Assembly (NCBI GenBank): GCA_038373885.1
Contig: JAWZYV010013027.1
Span: 451,834 to 515,833, forward strand
Direction: 5' to 3'
Length of the DNA stretch: 64,000 nt
Origin: Cheiracanthium punctorium
Taxonomy: Eukaryota; Arthropoda; Arachnida; Araneae; Cheiracanthiidae
Below are positions 45,722 through 57,579 of this stretch, piece by piece. The notes beneath the pieces were generated by a model, which saw only the letters and a list, made by a program, of their open reading frames with translations, ran no database searches and had not been told where the DNA came from. The position numbers and the translations under genes were made by a program. Position 1 is the first letter of the stretch; the number at the start of each line of letters is the position of its first letter.

Positions 45722-48521
45722 CATGTCATATTCTTGTTATTGCTGTTCTGTTGTTACAATTACTTAGAATACCAGCATCAGATCCGGCAGCAGAGAATAT
45801 AAAAATAAATACAAAGTATACATATCTTTTCAAGTTAATAATATAGTTTCAAAAATAATGTTATACTAAATAAAATAAATTAAGTGCAAAATAAATGCTT
45901 TTAATGAGCAAAAATACATGCCATGAACAATACAGACGTGTTGAATTTTTTAGAATGTGCAGTTTTCAGCAGAATAAAACCTGTTCATAAATAAAATCAT
46001 AATGATTGAGAAAGATATTATATATGCGAGGCAGAAATTTAGTCAAGATTGTGCCAATACATTTTGCATATTGAGTCAATCGCATTTAATCTGTCTAAAG
46101 ATTGGCGATTTATCCCGTAAGTATTCAGTCATAAAGGATAAAAGTATTCATTCTAAATTTTGCATGCCTCTTCATTACTTATTCTGTTATTTAATAAAAA
46201 AATATCAGATATTCGATGTATTTATCATTAGTTTCAACTACAATTCATATTTGAGATATAACTTCATTGCTCCAAAACTAGCGACGTCTTACTGGAAAAT
46301 TTCGAATAACTTTATTTTTAAGGCATTCTGCATAAACCCGTATAAGATGAACACATATATTATTTTAATTGCAGAAAATATCTTTATATACAGAACGTTC
46401 ACTTAGTCAAAAAATCAAGCATCTTTTCTAAAAGAAACAACGGAAGTTACAGCGAGGATTTGTTTACAAGCAGCGCAAGCTCAGAAACAGCTTTTGTTGA
46501 CTAACTTTTGTTGATTCTTTGAAAATACACTCTCTGTTTTAGTTTTAAAAAGGTGGAGGCATTAAAAAATAAGTATTCAGTAATAAATAAATATTCAAAT
46601 GAACTCAATTTTTTTTCTATTAAATTAAAAAAAAATTGAAGGATTTTACTACTATCTATCTATGTATATATAAATACGCTAACAAAAACCTTTGCGTCCC
46701 TTTTGCAGCACATTGCGCACACGGATGAGCGCGAAATTCGGCACAGTTAAAGTTCGTATGGGGGTGTTTGTGAGAATGTTACAATGTGTGGGTAATAAGC
46801 TAATGCACCGTAAAAAATTAGTGAGGGAATTTGGCACGCTGTATTTCGCGTCAAGTCGGGCGATGGTTCCATTGTTTTGTCATTTTTAAAATAACAACAC
46901 AAAGTTTCAGAAGTACTACAGGCTTATAGTATTACAACAAAATTTGCAAAAAGTGAAATTATTCTCCAGTTTTGTGAAACGCTAAATGTCCAAAATGTGC
47001 TTTAGCCGTGTGCTTGGCGACTTTTTTTAGACGGTCGATAACTCCGCAGAGTGTAGTAAATTCCATATTTTAAAGCTGTGGAAAAACGAACCGAACAGGG
47101 CAGATTGCAAGCCAAGAGACGCTTCACAGAAACGTGCAAATTCGACAATTTCTTCACAATCTCCCGCCACGCATTATGCTACATCAAATTTCCCCCGAAA
47201 ATATTATTGAAGAAATCAGAAATTAATAGGGAATGAAAATTATATTACTAATGAAGTACATGGAAATATTTAAATGCATACAGACTCTCAGGTAACATAT
47301 TGAAGTTAGTTATAAGAGAACCTAAAAATGATGATTGAACTCTTATTAATGCTGACTTAATGGAATATCTGATGAAGAGAAAACATAACACCATAGCTAC
47401 GATAAAATGATTTGCCATGATGACAATGAAATCAATCACTATCCTAGAGAGATTTTGAATTCTTTGACTGTGAGTATTTTTTTTTTTTTTTTTTGGTTAC
47501 CTGTGAGCAAGTGACAAATTGCCCAATAATTTTAATCCGGGCCAAATACTAACAAACCTAAAGTGATTTCCAGTACATAGATTTTTATTCCTTTCCATAT
47601 TTTGAAGTTTAATATAATTTCGTATTTTAATTTAATTCCACACGTTTTCACTCCAATTCCACATTATGTAACCAATAAATATACAAATTTCTTTTTAGTA
47701 TATTGATATTTTTGTATATATTGAATTCTGTATTCAAACACTATTTTGTATACGGATTAAAATTTCTGACTTTGTTTTGGGGAATGATAATGTTTCAAAA
47801 GTAGTCTTTGCCAGGAAAACCGGTTGGTAGGATTTCCGCCTGGCTAACCAAAAAATACCTTAGTTTGCCACCACATAAGTTAGTACTGAAACTTAATTGC
47901 ATTATTATAATCAGAAACATAAATACAAAGGAAGCCTTAGTCAAGGGAATAAGAATGTGCATCAAGTTTATATATAGTAATGCTATCGATTGCGAAGTTT
48001 AAACTGGAACCGCAGGCAATAAAAGAATATTAATTCCACTTATAAAATATTCTGGTACTATTTTACCATATCCCTTCAAAAAACTCAATTTCCAAATATA
48101 CCTGCATTTCCGACGACAGTAAGTAAATCTCAATGACGATCATTCGAAAATAGTGCAAATTTCTTGAGACAGCAAGATTTTATACATGGTCAGTAGTACG
48201 CCTCAGCAAGTAGAGTTCCAGCATTCGACGGTTTAAGATTTTATAACTCCGAACATAATGGGCCTTTAGCCGAGGACGGCTTCAGTCTGAATTTTCGGCG
48301 GGAGCCACTAGACTTTTTAGATTAGCCTAAATTGTTCAAAATGCAAACTGAATGTGTGAAATCCTACGGGAACGTGTCAAATCCAAGGTCGGTAGAGGGA
48401 GATGACCCCTATGGCCCACTCGCTGGAGGCTGCCTTTGTATTCAGCAAAATATGATAGAGCTTTTAGAAAAACACCGTCTTCACAGAAAAGTGTGGTGGT
48501 TGTAAAGTGAAATTGTACAAA
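45722..48521. other. Non-coding DNA, no gene recognised
   Basis: AT-rich. A 134-codon frame at 46002-46406 is long for this composition but has no domain and extreme F/I/Y/K/N content. A T20 tract lies near 47475. At 46654 a TCTATCTATGTATATATAAA start hints at a Helitron 5' end without further support. Confidence 0.4.
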
Positions 48522-48721
48522 AGTGGTCACTAGGGTGGTCACAAGTTACATGGGGGAAATTTTTTAATGTTATTTTTTGGGGCACCCCCTAAAAGTTGCC
48601 AATTGACTAAAAAATGAGATTGGCAAAGTTTTAGCTCAATTGCATAATATTAATCAGTGCCGCATCGAGGTTGAATTCTTGAAAAACTACGATTTTTTTT
48701 CCAAAAATACGTAGTTTTTCC
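48522..48721 (+). repeat. Interspersed repeat R4, copy 1
   Basis: Starts AGTGGTCACTAGGGTGGTCA and aligns directly with 58519-58709. Shared blocks are TTTTTGGGG, GCACCCCC, AAGTTGCCAAT or a variant, AAGTTTYAGCTCA, TTGCATAATATTAA and GTGCCGCATYGAGGTT. Both copies begin at the same CACTAGGGTGGTCAC palindrome-like word. Confidence 0.8.
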
Positions 48722-49384
48722 TTCATTTAGTATAAACTATTTGCTCTAAAGATCTGGTTCTTGCTTTATTTCATAAAAAATGTTGTTACTTTGAACTTTT
48801 ACTCTCAACAAAACCAATATTTAATTACATTCAGTGTTTTTTAGGTCAGTTTATGAATCGTAACACCAAAATCTGCATTATTGTAAAATTAGTGAAAAAA
48901 AGACAAATTAAGAATTTTAAGTAATTTTGACCGTCTTTTGTATTATTTGCATGAAAAAATAAGAAATAAATCAAGAAATTTCAAAACTTAAATTACAATT
49001 CCTGAAATTTTTTTATTTATTTCATATGCATTTCTGTGCTTCAGAAGAAAGATCTTGAATTGTATTTCCGTTGAAGCACATCTAAGACAAACCACTCAAA
49101 TTTTCTTTATTACAATGCTATTTTTGTTGTCTGTTATTATTTACTTTTAGAATGGACATGGGTGCCCATACGTATAGGCAAGGAAAGGCTATGCCTCCTC
49201 TAGCTCCCATATTGATGCCCCCGTTATGATTTACATACCGGTATAACGTAAAAGTGGTTCAACACTAACACATAATATCTTTCCGGTGCAATACCCTTGA
49301 CGTGCAATAAGACTCCGAAGACAAGTATTTCGAAAACAAAGAATTGATCTCATTAAAAGCAGATTTTAAAATTCTGATTTAAAG

Positions 49385-50400
49385 AGTGTTGTTGTTCACT
49401 GGGATGGAAAAATGCTTCCTCATATTTTGAATAGAGAAAATGTAGAGAAAACAGCGATTTTAATTAGCTGTGGCGAGGAAGAACAGTTAATAGAAGTTCC
49501 TCAGCTTGAAAATAATATGGCAATAACTCTTAGGCAAAAGCTGTATTTACAGCAGTTGAAGAATGGGAAGCAGTTGGTAAAATTCAGGCAATGTGTTTTG
49601 ATACCACTTGTTGCCTTAGGGGAACGTGCATTTTTTGCTGCAGCAATTACTGGATCGAAATCTTCTATATTTACATTGTCGCCATCATATTTCAGAAATC
49701 ATCCAAAAATATGTTTTGATTGCAAAGTGGGCGATGCTCTGCCCTTCATACAGATATTTTTATAAAATTTCAGATTGGGTGGTCTAAGTTGGACAAGACA
49801 AAGTACAAAACTGCTATTGAAGATGAAACTATTACATAAAGAACGCAAAATTTGGAAGAAATTTCAAATTTTCTTGCAGAACATTTAAGAAATCAACAGC
49901 TTAGTGATAACTATAAAGAATTTACCCAACATTGTTTAATTTTTATAAGAGTCTCCCCAAATAGACATTTCTTTCAGAGTACCTGGCGCTGTTCATTATG
50001 CCAGGTGGACGTCTAAGGCAATTTATTGTTTCAAAATACTTCTTTTCAGGCATTAGGTCTCATTAACAGATTTAGAAAAAGGAGGTATTACAGACATTTG
50101 TTTATTTATAATTAATATTTATGTAAAGGCATGGTTAAACACTCACACTCAGACTTTAGCCCCAATCAAGACTTAAAATTATTGCAATACTGAAAATTTG
50201 ATAAAGAGGCTGCAAACAAAGATCTATAAAATGATAAGCCATCTTTGGTATCTTAACTTGGAGCTAGTTGCATTTCATTTTTTGATGAAACTTGGACAAA
50301 TAAGTCAAACTAAGCAAGGCTGTAAAATTAATTGCATTTGAAAAAAAATGATGATGATGAAGATGTAAAAGCAACAATGTTTGGACGAAGTGGATCATTT
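49385..50400 (+). pseudogene. Decayed arthropod multi-copy gene (VHWDGKMLP family)
   Basis: Starts with a VVHWDGKMLPHILNRENVEK stretch at about 49391, continues ILISCGEEEQLIEVPQLENN, then changes frame for VFTAVEEWEAVGKIQAMCFD. From about 49778 come WSKLDKTKYKTAIEDE, later DNYKEFTQHCLIF and HLWYLNLELVAFHFL at about 50240. I recall this order from abundant uncharacterised arthropod proteins, probably transposon-related. More than five frame changes or stops mark it as dead. A Helitron 5' end begins 60 bp downstream. Confidence 0.6.
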
Positions 50401-50878
50401 ATTGAACAAAGTACTTAATTTTTTTATTTCATCTCGAACAGTAATTTTTTTAAGAGATTTAATCTAATATATAAAATTCTCCTGTCACAGTGTTAGTCAC
50501 CTAACTCCTCCGAAACCACTCGACCAATTTTAATGAAATTTTCTATGTATATTCGTTAGGTCATAGAATAGGTTTTTAACTATGTCTCATACCCCTAAGT
50601 CATAAGGGCGGTCCACCCCAAAATGTTTAGCCCCCGAGTGCTATTAATTTCAATCAGGATTTCTGTGTAGACATTAGCGTGTCGAATCACTTTTCAAATG
50701 TGTTTGCCAGATAATGTGGAGAGGGGGGGGGAGTTAATAAAATGTTGAAAGTCGCACAAGGTTTGCAATTTTTGATAATGGATCGCTAAATGTGGTGCCA
50801 AAACGCTACAATTTATTATAAATATATTTCGCGTATAGTTAGAAAACGCCCGGCGTATATTGTAAAAGAGTTTTATTA

Positions 50879-51111
50879 GGCGATTTTAATATAGATTTCT
50901 ATTCCGAAGAAGTGCTCTGTGGAACAAGAAAGGAAAACACGGTACACTCATGGATTATGATGTCCATTCCAAACAGTATTTAAAATGTCTTTGCGGTATA
51001 GTTGGAATATGCCTACAGGAAGAACATGCCTGGAGGAAATTCTAAACAGTTTCAGGTGGCGATTTTAAGATAGATTTCGATTCCAAAGATGTGTTTTATG
51101 GTACAAGAAAG
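50879..51111 (+). repeat. Internal direct repeat of the Helitron leader
   Basis: Units 50879-50932 and 51058-51111, about 179 bp apart, share GGCGATTTTAAKATAGATTT, ATTCC and ACAAGAAAG. The second unit's CAAGAAAG is the target duplication of the nested 604-bp element. Confidence 0.75.
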
Positions 51112-51715
51112 AGTTGATTCCTATTTTAGCGCCCCCACTCTCGCCAACCTAAAAAATTCCCGTACTTTGGCGAGCTTTGCAGTCATGGGTCTCTGGGAGT
51201 TATGCACAAGTTTCAACGGTACATACGTATTTTCCAGGCGGTCCGCCAAGACAAGCAATTTTTTCACCAAGATAAATGCCGGGCACATGAAATTGTTGAT
51301 GGTTTGGAATACGATTGGCAATGTATTTAAAATCTATGAAAAAGTAGTTTGGCGGAAGTGACCGCCGAGTTAATACGTAAGTACCGTTTCAACGCGCCCA
51401 AAAGAACTAGATGACAACTAAAGTAAACAAACTAGCGATAAACGCACCAGTTAAGGAAGTTGAAGACCCTTAATTATTAAAACTTCATTAATTGGCAATC
51501 CAAAATAAATAAAATTGTAACGGCATGCTGTACTTACATGTTGTTCCAAATCGCCATTTTAACTAAATTACGATTGCCACATAAAAGCGTTTGCGTTAAA
51601 ATGCGGCATTCTAAATTACGATTGCCACATAAAAGCAAAAAATCGTCAGGGTAACTGCATATGTTTAATGATCGCAAACCTTGGCGAGAGTCGAGGCGTT
51701 AAAGTGGGAATCAAC
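51112..51715. mobile_element. RGTTGATTCC MITE, 604 bp, with perfect 8-bp duplication
   Basis: Ends AGTTGATTCCTATTTTAGCG and, reverse-complemented, GGTTGATTCCCACTTTAACG match for about 40 bp, including CTCTCGCCAA. CAAGAAAG flanks both sides (51104-51111, 51716-51723). Inside lie the 168-bp MITE (51218-51385) and a direct pair TAAATTACGATTGCCACATA (51563 and 51612 region). The superfamily is unclear; hAT-like by duplication length. Confidence 0.85.
51218..51385. mobile_element. Short MITE family GGTACTTACG, copy 2, nested
   Basis: 168 bp with ends GGTACATACGTATTTTCCAG and, reverse-complemented, GGTACTTACGTATTAACTCG, flanked by the perfect 8-bp repeat GTTTCAAC (51210-51217, 51386-51393). Opposite orientation to 21762-21934 and about 75-80% identical. 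Carries an incidental open frame on each strand. Confidence 0.9.
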
Positions 51716-52368
51716 CCAAGAAAGACAAACCGGTACTTCTACTGCTACCTAAACGGCGCTACCTCCGCAAGAGAGAGACTATGAAATTAAAGTGTAGCGG
51801 TTGCTATCTCATAAAATATTATTTAATGTTAAAATAACTTTCAACTTGCGGTATTTTAAAAGTATTTATTTCCTTACTAAAGCAGATTAAACTTCCTAAA
51901 CATTGTTGTTCTAAAAATCATATTATTATTTAATTCATCGTTGTTGCCACTCGCAATCTGCGTAAATTAGTTGCAACAAAGATTTTTTTTCTAGAGTCTA
52001 CAAAAGTATACCAGGCGGATAGATGGCGCGTTCGGCGAATTGGTGGAGATTATCGGAGAATAAAAGGAAGAGAAAAATAGGGTTACTTCTTACAGTATTA
52101 GTTCTTCCTACCTCATACTCTCTAGCTCCATGGTTACACGTATAAATTATTTTTATTATGAGTGTGTGCAAAATTTTGTAAGAATCATTTCAAAAGAAAA
52201 ACATTGTAAAAGGTACGTAAAATAATAATAGAAAATATACACGATGTACACTTAATATAATATATACGTATAAATACAATCAAAAAATGAATATTAATAC
52301 ATTATTACTGTTTTGCATCATAAAATAATTCAATTTGTTCTATTTATGTGTGTTTTAAACCGTGAACA

Positions 52369-53061
52369 ATGCCAAAAAGACGCAAAGAGGCTTCTTTGGA
52401 CAGGAAAACACGTAGAACTGCAGGCAAGCGAAATATAAGAGCCCAAAGGACAGAAGAACAGCAGCAGCAAGATAATACTAATGTGCGTGTGCGCATGGCT
52501 CAATTGCGTCAAGCAGAATCAGAAGATGCTCGATCTGAACGAAATGAACAAAGAAGATTAGAACAAAGACAAGCACGCTATTTTATAGTTAGCAGACTCA
52601 GAGCAAATGAACAACACCGCAAACAGGTACATCGATCATTTACATCTGCTTCATTCCTGCGTCTAGCGTTCCAGTATGAACCCGATGTTCAATATTATGC
52701 TCATTCAAAAGTAGTAATTGGTGCTATGGATAAGGAATGTCCGCATTGTAATGCTCTTAAATTTAAAAATGAGCCAGCCGGAATGTGTTGCGCGTCCGGA
52801 AAGGTGCAGCTGCCTATAATTCAAAGACCACCTGAGCCAATGAACGGTTTACTTATCGGCACTGATCCAGATTCCAACCTGTTCCTAAAGTCAATTAGAA
52901 CATTCAATTCATGTTTCCAAATGACTTCGTTCGGAGCAACAGAAATAGTTAAAAATAGCGCTGTAAATGGTCAACAATTCAATTCAACATTTAAAATCAA
53001 AGGCCAAATTTATCACAAAGTGGGTTCATTGCTGCCAATGCCAAACGAACCACATAAATAA
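52369..53061 (+). CDS. Helitron Rep/helicase, N-terminal 230 residues
   Basis: Begins with a basic, glutamine-rich segment (about 1-90), followed by a cysteine cluster that should bind zinc (CPHC at 124-127 and MCC at 139-141). Then come the conserved FNSCFQMTSFGATEIV and GQIYHKVGSLLPMPNEPHK, which in Helitrons lead into the Rep nuclease region. The frame stops at 53061 exactly where the family sequence should continue, because the next segment lies inverted in 53059-53775. The HUH nuclease and helicase are therefore missing from this frame. Confidence 0.88.
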   Translation: MPKRRKEASLDRKTRRTAGKRNIRAQRTEEQQQQDNTNVRVRMAQLRQAESEDARSERNEQRRLEQRQARYFIVSRLRANEQHRKQVHRSFTSASFLRLAFQYEPDVQYYAHSKVVIGAMDKECPHCNALKFKNEPAGMCCASGKVQLPIIQRPPEPMNGLLIGTDPDSNLFLKSIRTFNSCFQMTSFGATEIVKNSAVNGQQFNSTFKIKGQIYHKVGSLLPMPNEPHK

Positions 53062-53168
53062 CTCACAAACCTCACGACATCGTAGAATGACGTTATCCTG
53101 ACCGGGTGTAATCATCAACCGATAAGCATAAAAATCCTTCTAACTAACGTTCTTGCTTGTTTCGGCTC

Positions 53169-53298
53169 CTGTAATGATATATATGAATAAAAACAAAAAC
53201 AAATTAATAATTAACAATAGTTAAGTTTAATGAATTACGATTAATAAATTAAGTTTTTGATAAATGAGTAATGATCAAGTTCATAATGAATATAGTAC
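53169..53298 (-). other. Probable 130-bp intron in the inverted Helitron segment
   Basis: The family sequence is interrupted between PTTG and AETSKNVS. The intervening AT-rich 130 bp starts GTACTATA and ends ATCATTACAG on the minus strand, with canonical GT-AG borders and a pyrimidine/AT-rich 3' side. Removing it keeps the frame. A small precise insertion is the alternative. Confidence 0.55.
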
Positions 53299-53740
53299 CT
53301 GTTGTGGGATCTCGTTGTTTAATATTTATGCAATACCCGTCTTGTCCCTTTCAGAATATTAGTGGATATTGGAGAGCGTCATATGAACGGTGTGTATCAG
53401 CAATGAACTGGAGATTATTACTTCTTCTACGAATCACAATTTCTCGTGTAGCTGTACAATCGCCAACCATGATTCCAGATACGTCGTCAACAATAGGTGC
53501 GTTAAATCTACGAATATGCTCTCCAGAAGGTGTTTTATCAGGATTGATGACAATAGCATGATTATCACTTTGTAATTTGCGCATGAGTGATTTGAATAAT
53601 TTCAACAATTAATTGTGTTCATTTAATAGAGCACCCAGCTCGCTGACGATACGTCTTGCAAAACTGAATTAATGTTATTGTAGCCGCAACGTGCATCCTC
53701 ACCACCCATAAAGTACAGAAGACGTACAGAATCGTCGTCC

Positions 53741-53764
53741 CCCCATGGTCGTACGACCATGGGG
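53741..53764. repeat. Perfect 24-bp palindrome at the Helitron breakpoint
   Basis: CCCCATGGTCGTACGACCAT followed by GGGG equals its own reverse complement. A half-copy TACGACCATGGGG follows at 53765-53777. It sits at the outer edge of the inverted segment, so it may be a scar of the rearrangement. Confidence 0.95.
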
Positions 53765-53786
53765 TACGACCATGGGGGGTGCATGG

Positions 53787-53897
53787 GGGATTTATTTGAA
53801 ATCGTTGCATTATGAAGTATGACTCCTGAAGAATGCACTTATAACATGCGGGATTTATTTGAAATCGTTGCATTAGGAAGTATGACTCCTGAAGAAT
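53787..53897 (+). repeat. 63-bp tandem duplication
   Basis: Two copies of about 48 bp starting GGGATTTATTTGAAATCGTT at 53787 and 53850, ending CTCCTGAAGAAT. The second copy continues in a plus-strand frame reading GSMTPEEFEDSILHGLSIPR before a stop near 53948. I do not recognise this protein. Confidence 0.9.
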
Positions 53898-53949
53898 TTG
53901 AAGATAGTATTTTACACGGATTATCAATTCCTCGAGAAGATAGGTACTA

Positions 53950-56900
53950 AATAATTAGAGCCTCATAAAATATTTATAAATAAATTAAGCCCACTGCGAA
54001 CATTACATCTAAACAAACCTAGATTTTTAATAAAATAATTATAAAAACCTGGATTTTTAATTCATCTATCATTATTTAAGTTCTTATCTACTGTATATAT
54101 GCCCAATGATTTGCATTTTGCCAATTTCATTTTAGCCATTTCATTTGCAGGGCAATAACGTACTTCTAAATCATTTTGATTTTCTGCCTTCGGCAATGCT
54201 AATCAAACTTACAGTTGCAATCTGATTTATTTATATTTTTTCTTCCCATCCCCTTTTCAATCTTATTATTATAAAAACCTAACTTGCAGTATTGCAACTG
54301 TTCCTAGACTGCAGTGTTTTGTTTTTCTTTTTGCTTCTCTGTGTGCAGATGCACTCATCGAACGTTCTAGAAAAGTCTAACGTGACAATTCTTATAAGAC
54401 TTTTGGCGGAATTTTAATTTATATTCAGATGAAAATTTAGACAGAAAAACGTGATTTTGAATGTTTTTTTAAATGTTTGATAAAGTATGGGGAAGTCCAA
54501 AGACCCAATGTTTCCAATATTAAAAAAGGTCAAATTCATGCCTCGAATATTGAGGATGTTAGTTTTTCAGAAATAGGACGTTGTATTAGAAGACATACAT
54601 CTACTGCATCTAATTCTATACCTGGAAAATATTTTATTTGGGGGAATTTGGCATCGGACGCAACAATAGACGCTTTATAGAATCACCATCAAACTGTAGA
54701 AACCTCTAATTTATTTGCTTCAAAATTTGATATTTTTAAATACTGCTATCTTTTACTGCGTTTTTGCAAAAAAGAAACCTAATTTACTTTTATTTTAAGC
54801 AATTTTCAAAAAAATGTCACTTCATAAATTTATATATGGTCCCTTAACTCATGAAAATAACATATTTTATTTAATATAAATTAAACTACCGAACGAAAAA
54901 ATTTGAAATTTTGCACAGCCATGTAATATTACTTTCTGCATCAATTTCCATCGAAATTTGTCTATGTTTCTATTCATAATTTTTTTGAATATTAATTTAA
55001 TAATTCATAATTCATATTAATATTTTATTTAAAATCATAATAAAATTAAATTATGTTTGGGTCGTTTAGTTCTAATAGTACGAATAAAAATTCTTAGATT
55101 CTTATTATCAATATATTCTTATTATTATATTATTCAGATTCTTATTATCAATATTATATGAGATATGATTTAAAGTATGAAAAAATATTTTAACATATGG
55201 AGATTTTGGGTGCTCATAACTCACCAATTTTCAGTTCAAATTTATTGAAAATGGGTATCCGGGATGAGCTAAATTTTTGAAATATGAAGTGAAATATAGG
55301 GGTTTCTATTGGAAAAAAAAAAGTTGGTGTGAATTTTAATATGTATATGGCCCCTTATGCAATTTTAGAAAATTAAAGTATAGGAGAACCTGGGGAGCCT
55401 TGACCACATTTTCAGAAAAACATTTTTGTAAATTTTATTTTGGCAGCAAAATAATCCTATTATAGTACAATTTAAAGGAAATTTTAATGGCATTAAGAAT
55501 ATATTTATGATAATATAAATTATGCATTTCTTTTCTGAATTTAATATTTTTTAAACGTTGGAAAGTGGGTCAAGGCTCCCTTTATAAGGGAGGTCTGACC
55601 CATGGTATGGGAGGCTTGGCCCAGGCAATAATGTATAATTTTAAAATTAGATAAAAGTTAATCTAGTTTATCTAGATAAAAGTAAATCTAAAAGTTTTAT
55701 TAGTTATATAAGCATTAAGTATAAAATCTTCAGTATGATAATTGAACACGCTGAAAAACATTTTAAGATAATATTTTCTAGCATTATGAACATTTAGAGC
55801 ATAATTATACTGAACTACATTTTAAAAATAATAAAGAACACTGTTTATACAACCAAGTAAGTAGTCCTGCATCTTATTTATGTTAATATATATTTTATTT
55901 AAATTGAACACACATTAAAATGCACACAATGTAACAATATTGATTTAAATTTTACATTTATCTTAATGGAATAAATTGGGAAAAATCAAAATCAAACTGA
56001 ACTTTCATAATCACTCTTTCAGTACCACCAGATGACATAGGACATGGCAATTTAGTCATGTCTGTTAAATACACTACACATGAGTCTTCATTATCAGGAT
56101 ATACAAAAGTGTAATACAAAAGTTCTCTAATCCAACTTAATCTCTGCAATGTTGTATTTGCCAACTTCACACAATAGCAAACAGCCACTCCGAAATTTGC
56201 TGGCTATCCATCTATCAGATGATGGTTTCCTACGACCTAAATTATTACATTTGACAAACATGCCACAGTTTGATTTGAAGTCGGGCTTTACATTATTCAT
56301 TAAAACGCATGCTCCAATAATTGGATGCTTGGGCTGGCATGGGCAATACTCGGATCGCAGGCAAATCAACGAGGTGGGTCCTGGATAATGTAGTTGCAAT
56401 TGCGGTTGTACTAGACAAGAGCTGCGAACGTTACTGGCTATTTTTCAACGGGACTAATTCATTAAAAATATAATTTTTGCTTTCTATATAATTTTGTCAG
56501 AAAACGCAGATTTTGCATACGTCTTATTCATAACAATATGCAACTTCTAAAACCTCGGGAGCCTAATAATTCAGAAAATAATTTTTTTGATCGATTTTTT
56601 GAAAAAGTCATATTTTTCAAAAATTTCTAAATTTGAAGCTCGATGCGTAACCCCAAGACGTTGTCGTAGAACATTCAAATTCTACACATGTCTTATTTAT
56701 ATCAATTTACAAATTTTAAGACCTCAGGAGATAAAGATTTCGAAAAAAATTTTTTTTTCGATCCACCCTAATGCAAATCTTTCAACTAGAGCACGCATTA
56801 TAAAACTTTGAAATTCCCATTGGATAATGGGAATTTGGGGATTTCTTACAGAACGTAGTATATGTAGTTATGATGAGTTCCGTTTTAGTATTTTATGTGC

Positions 56901-57082
56901 TAAACTTGGCTATAATGTGCCATAAGCCATTAGCTTTATGACATTTGACGCGGTTCAAAGGAATGCACAGGACACCGATTTTCGTCGCTGGAACTTTTGT
57001 GAATTACACAATAGAACTTTTGAACGTAATGTTTTTTAGAATAAAACAGACAGTATATTTAAAAAGATGTGTGCCCCCCTCT
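53950..57082. other. Non-coding DNA with one unassigned minus-strand frame pair
   Basis: On the minus strand, 56399-56127 (DFKSNCGMFVKCNNLGRRKP) and 56188-55958 (YYTFVYPDNEDSCVVYLTDM) are overlapping frames of 90 and 76 codons that could be one frameshifted gene; no family is recognised. A short inverted pair GGGAGCCTTGACC / GGTCAAGGCTCCC lies at about 55394 and 55568. Otherwise nothing is seen. Confidence 0.4.
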
Positions 57083-57579
57083 CCCCAATCTAGAGGTCTG
57101 CGCCGCCGCGCCACGCCGCCGGGCATTTGTACCGCGCCGCCGCCGACGAGGTCTAGGCCGGCGCGCCGTCGAAAAACGCTGATTTTACAACACAGCGTAC
57201 AATCGCTTCAAAACTAAAAAAAAAAAAAAAAAAAAAACTGTACCTAAACTTTCAGTTGCTTATTTTTGTTTGGATACTTCTTAACGCTAGTAACTTGTAA
57301 AGATAGAATTTAAATTTGTTGAGTAAATGGCGTAATTTGATTTATTTAAAAACTGCTTAAACATTGCATAGCACCTCAACAGAACATCATAGGTTTGGAA
57401 TGATTCATGAGAAGGTTATGGAGGAAAAAAATGCTTTTAAGCAAATAACGTATCATTCGTATAGTGATAACTAAATGTATTGTGAATGTGCATATAAACA
57501 ACATAAACCTACTCGATTTTGATAAAATCTATTGTTTCAGTTTTGCAGCAGAAATATTTTTTAAAAGTGTACCACAACG

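Larger units (their letters stand above)
50463..53058 (+). mobile_element. Helitron, 5' half
   Basis: The 5' terminus is TCTAATATATAAAATTCTCC at 50463, preceded by A as expected for insertion between A and T. The following CTCCTCCGAAACCACTCGAC is a word I recall from arthropod Helitron 5' ends. A 1.9 kb leader with internal repeats precedes the Rep/helicase start (52369). Two MITEs are nested in the leader (51112-51715). Continuity ends near 53058, where the protein frame stops and inverted Helitron sequence begins. Confidence 0.75.
53059..53775 (-). pseudogene. Inverted Helitron segment (Helitron-like N domain)
   Basis: On the minus strand, from 53760 downward, the family order continues: LLYFMGGEDARCGYN, a gap, LLKLFKSLMRKLQSDNHAIV, GEHIRRFNAPIVDD, HRSYDALQYPLIF, then a UGA in place of a conserved tryptophan (about 53353), KGQDGYCINIKQRDPTTG, and after a likely intron KDFYAYRLMITPGQDNVILR. 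It reads away from the plus-strand N-terminus next to it, so an inversion or head-to-head joining of two copies has occurred. At least one in-frame stop besides the UGA (about 53142) is present. Confidence 0.8.

Noticed and set aside
46002..46406. 134-codon open frame
   Set aside because: Residue content is dominated by F, I, Y, K and N, as expected from AT-rich random sequence; no domain and no supporting signals.
46654..46700. Possible second Helitron 5' end
   Set aside because: Only a TCTATCTATGTATATA-like start was seen, which is also simple sequence; no 3' end or coding follows.
51121..51361. Frames of 66-90 codons on both strands
   Set aside because: They lie across two nested MITEs defined by TIRs and target duplications, so they are incidental.
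55958..56399. Frameshifted minus-strand gene
   Set aside because: Composition is suggestive, but no family, start context or signals could be named; mentioned only in the regional note.
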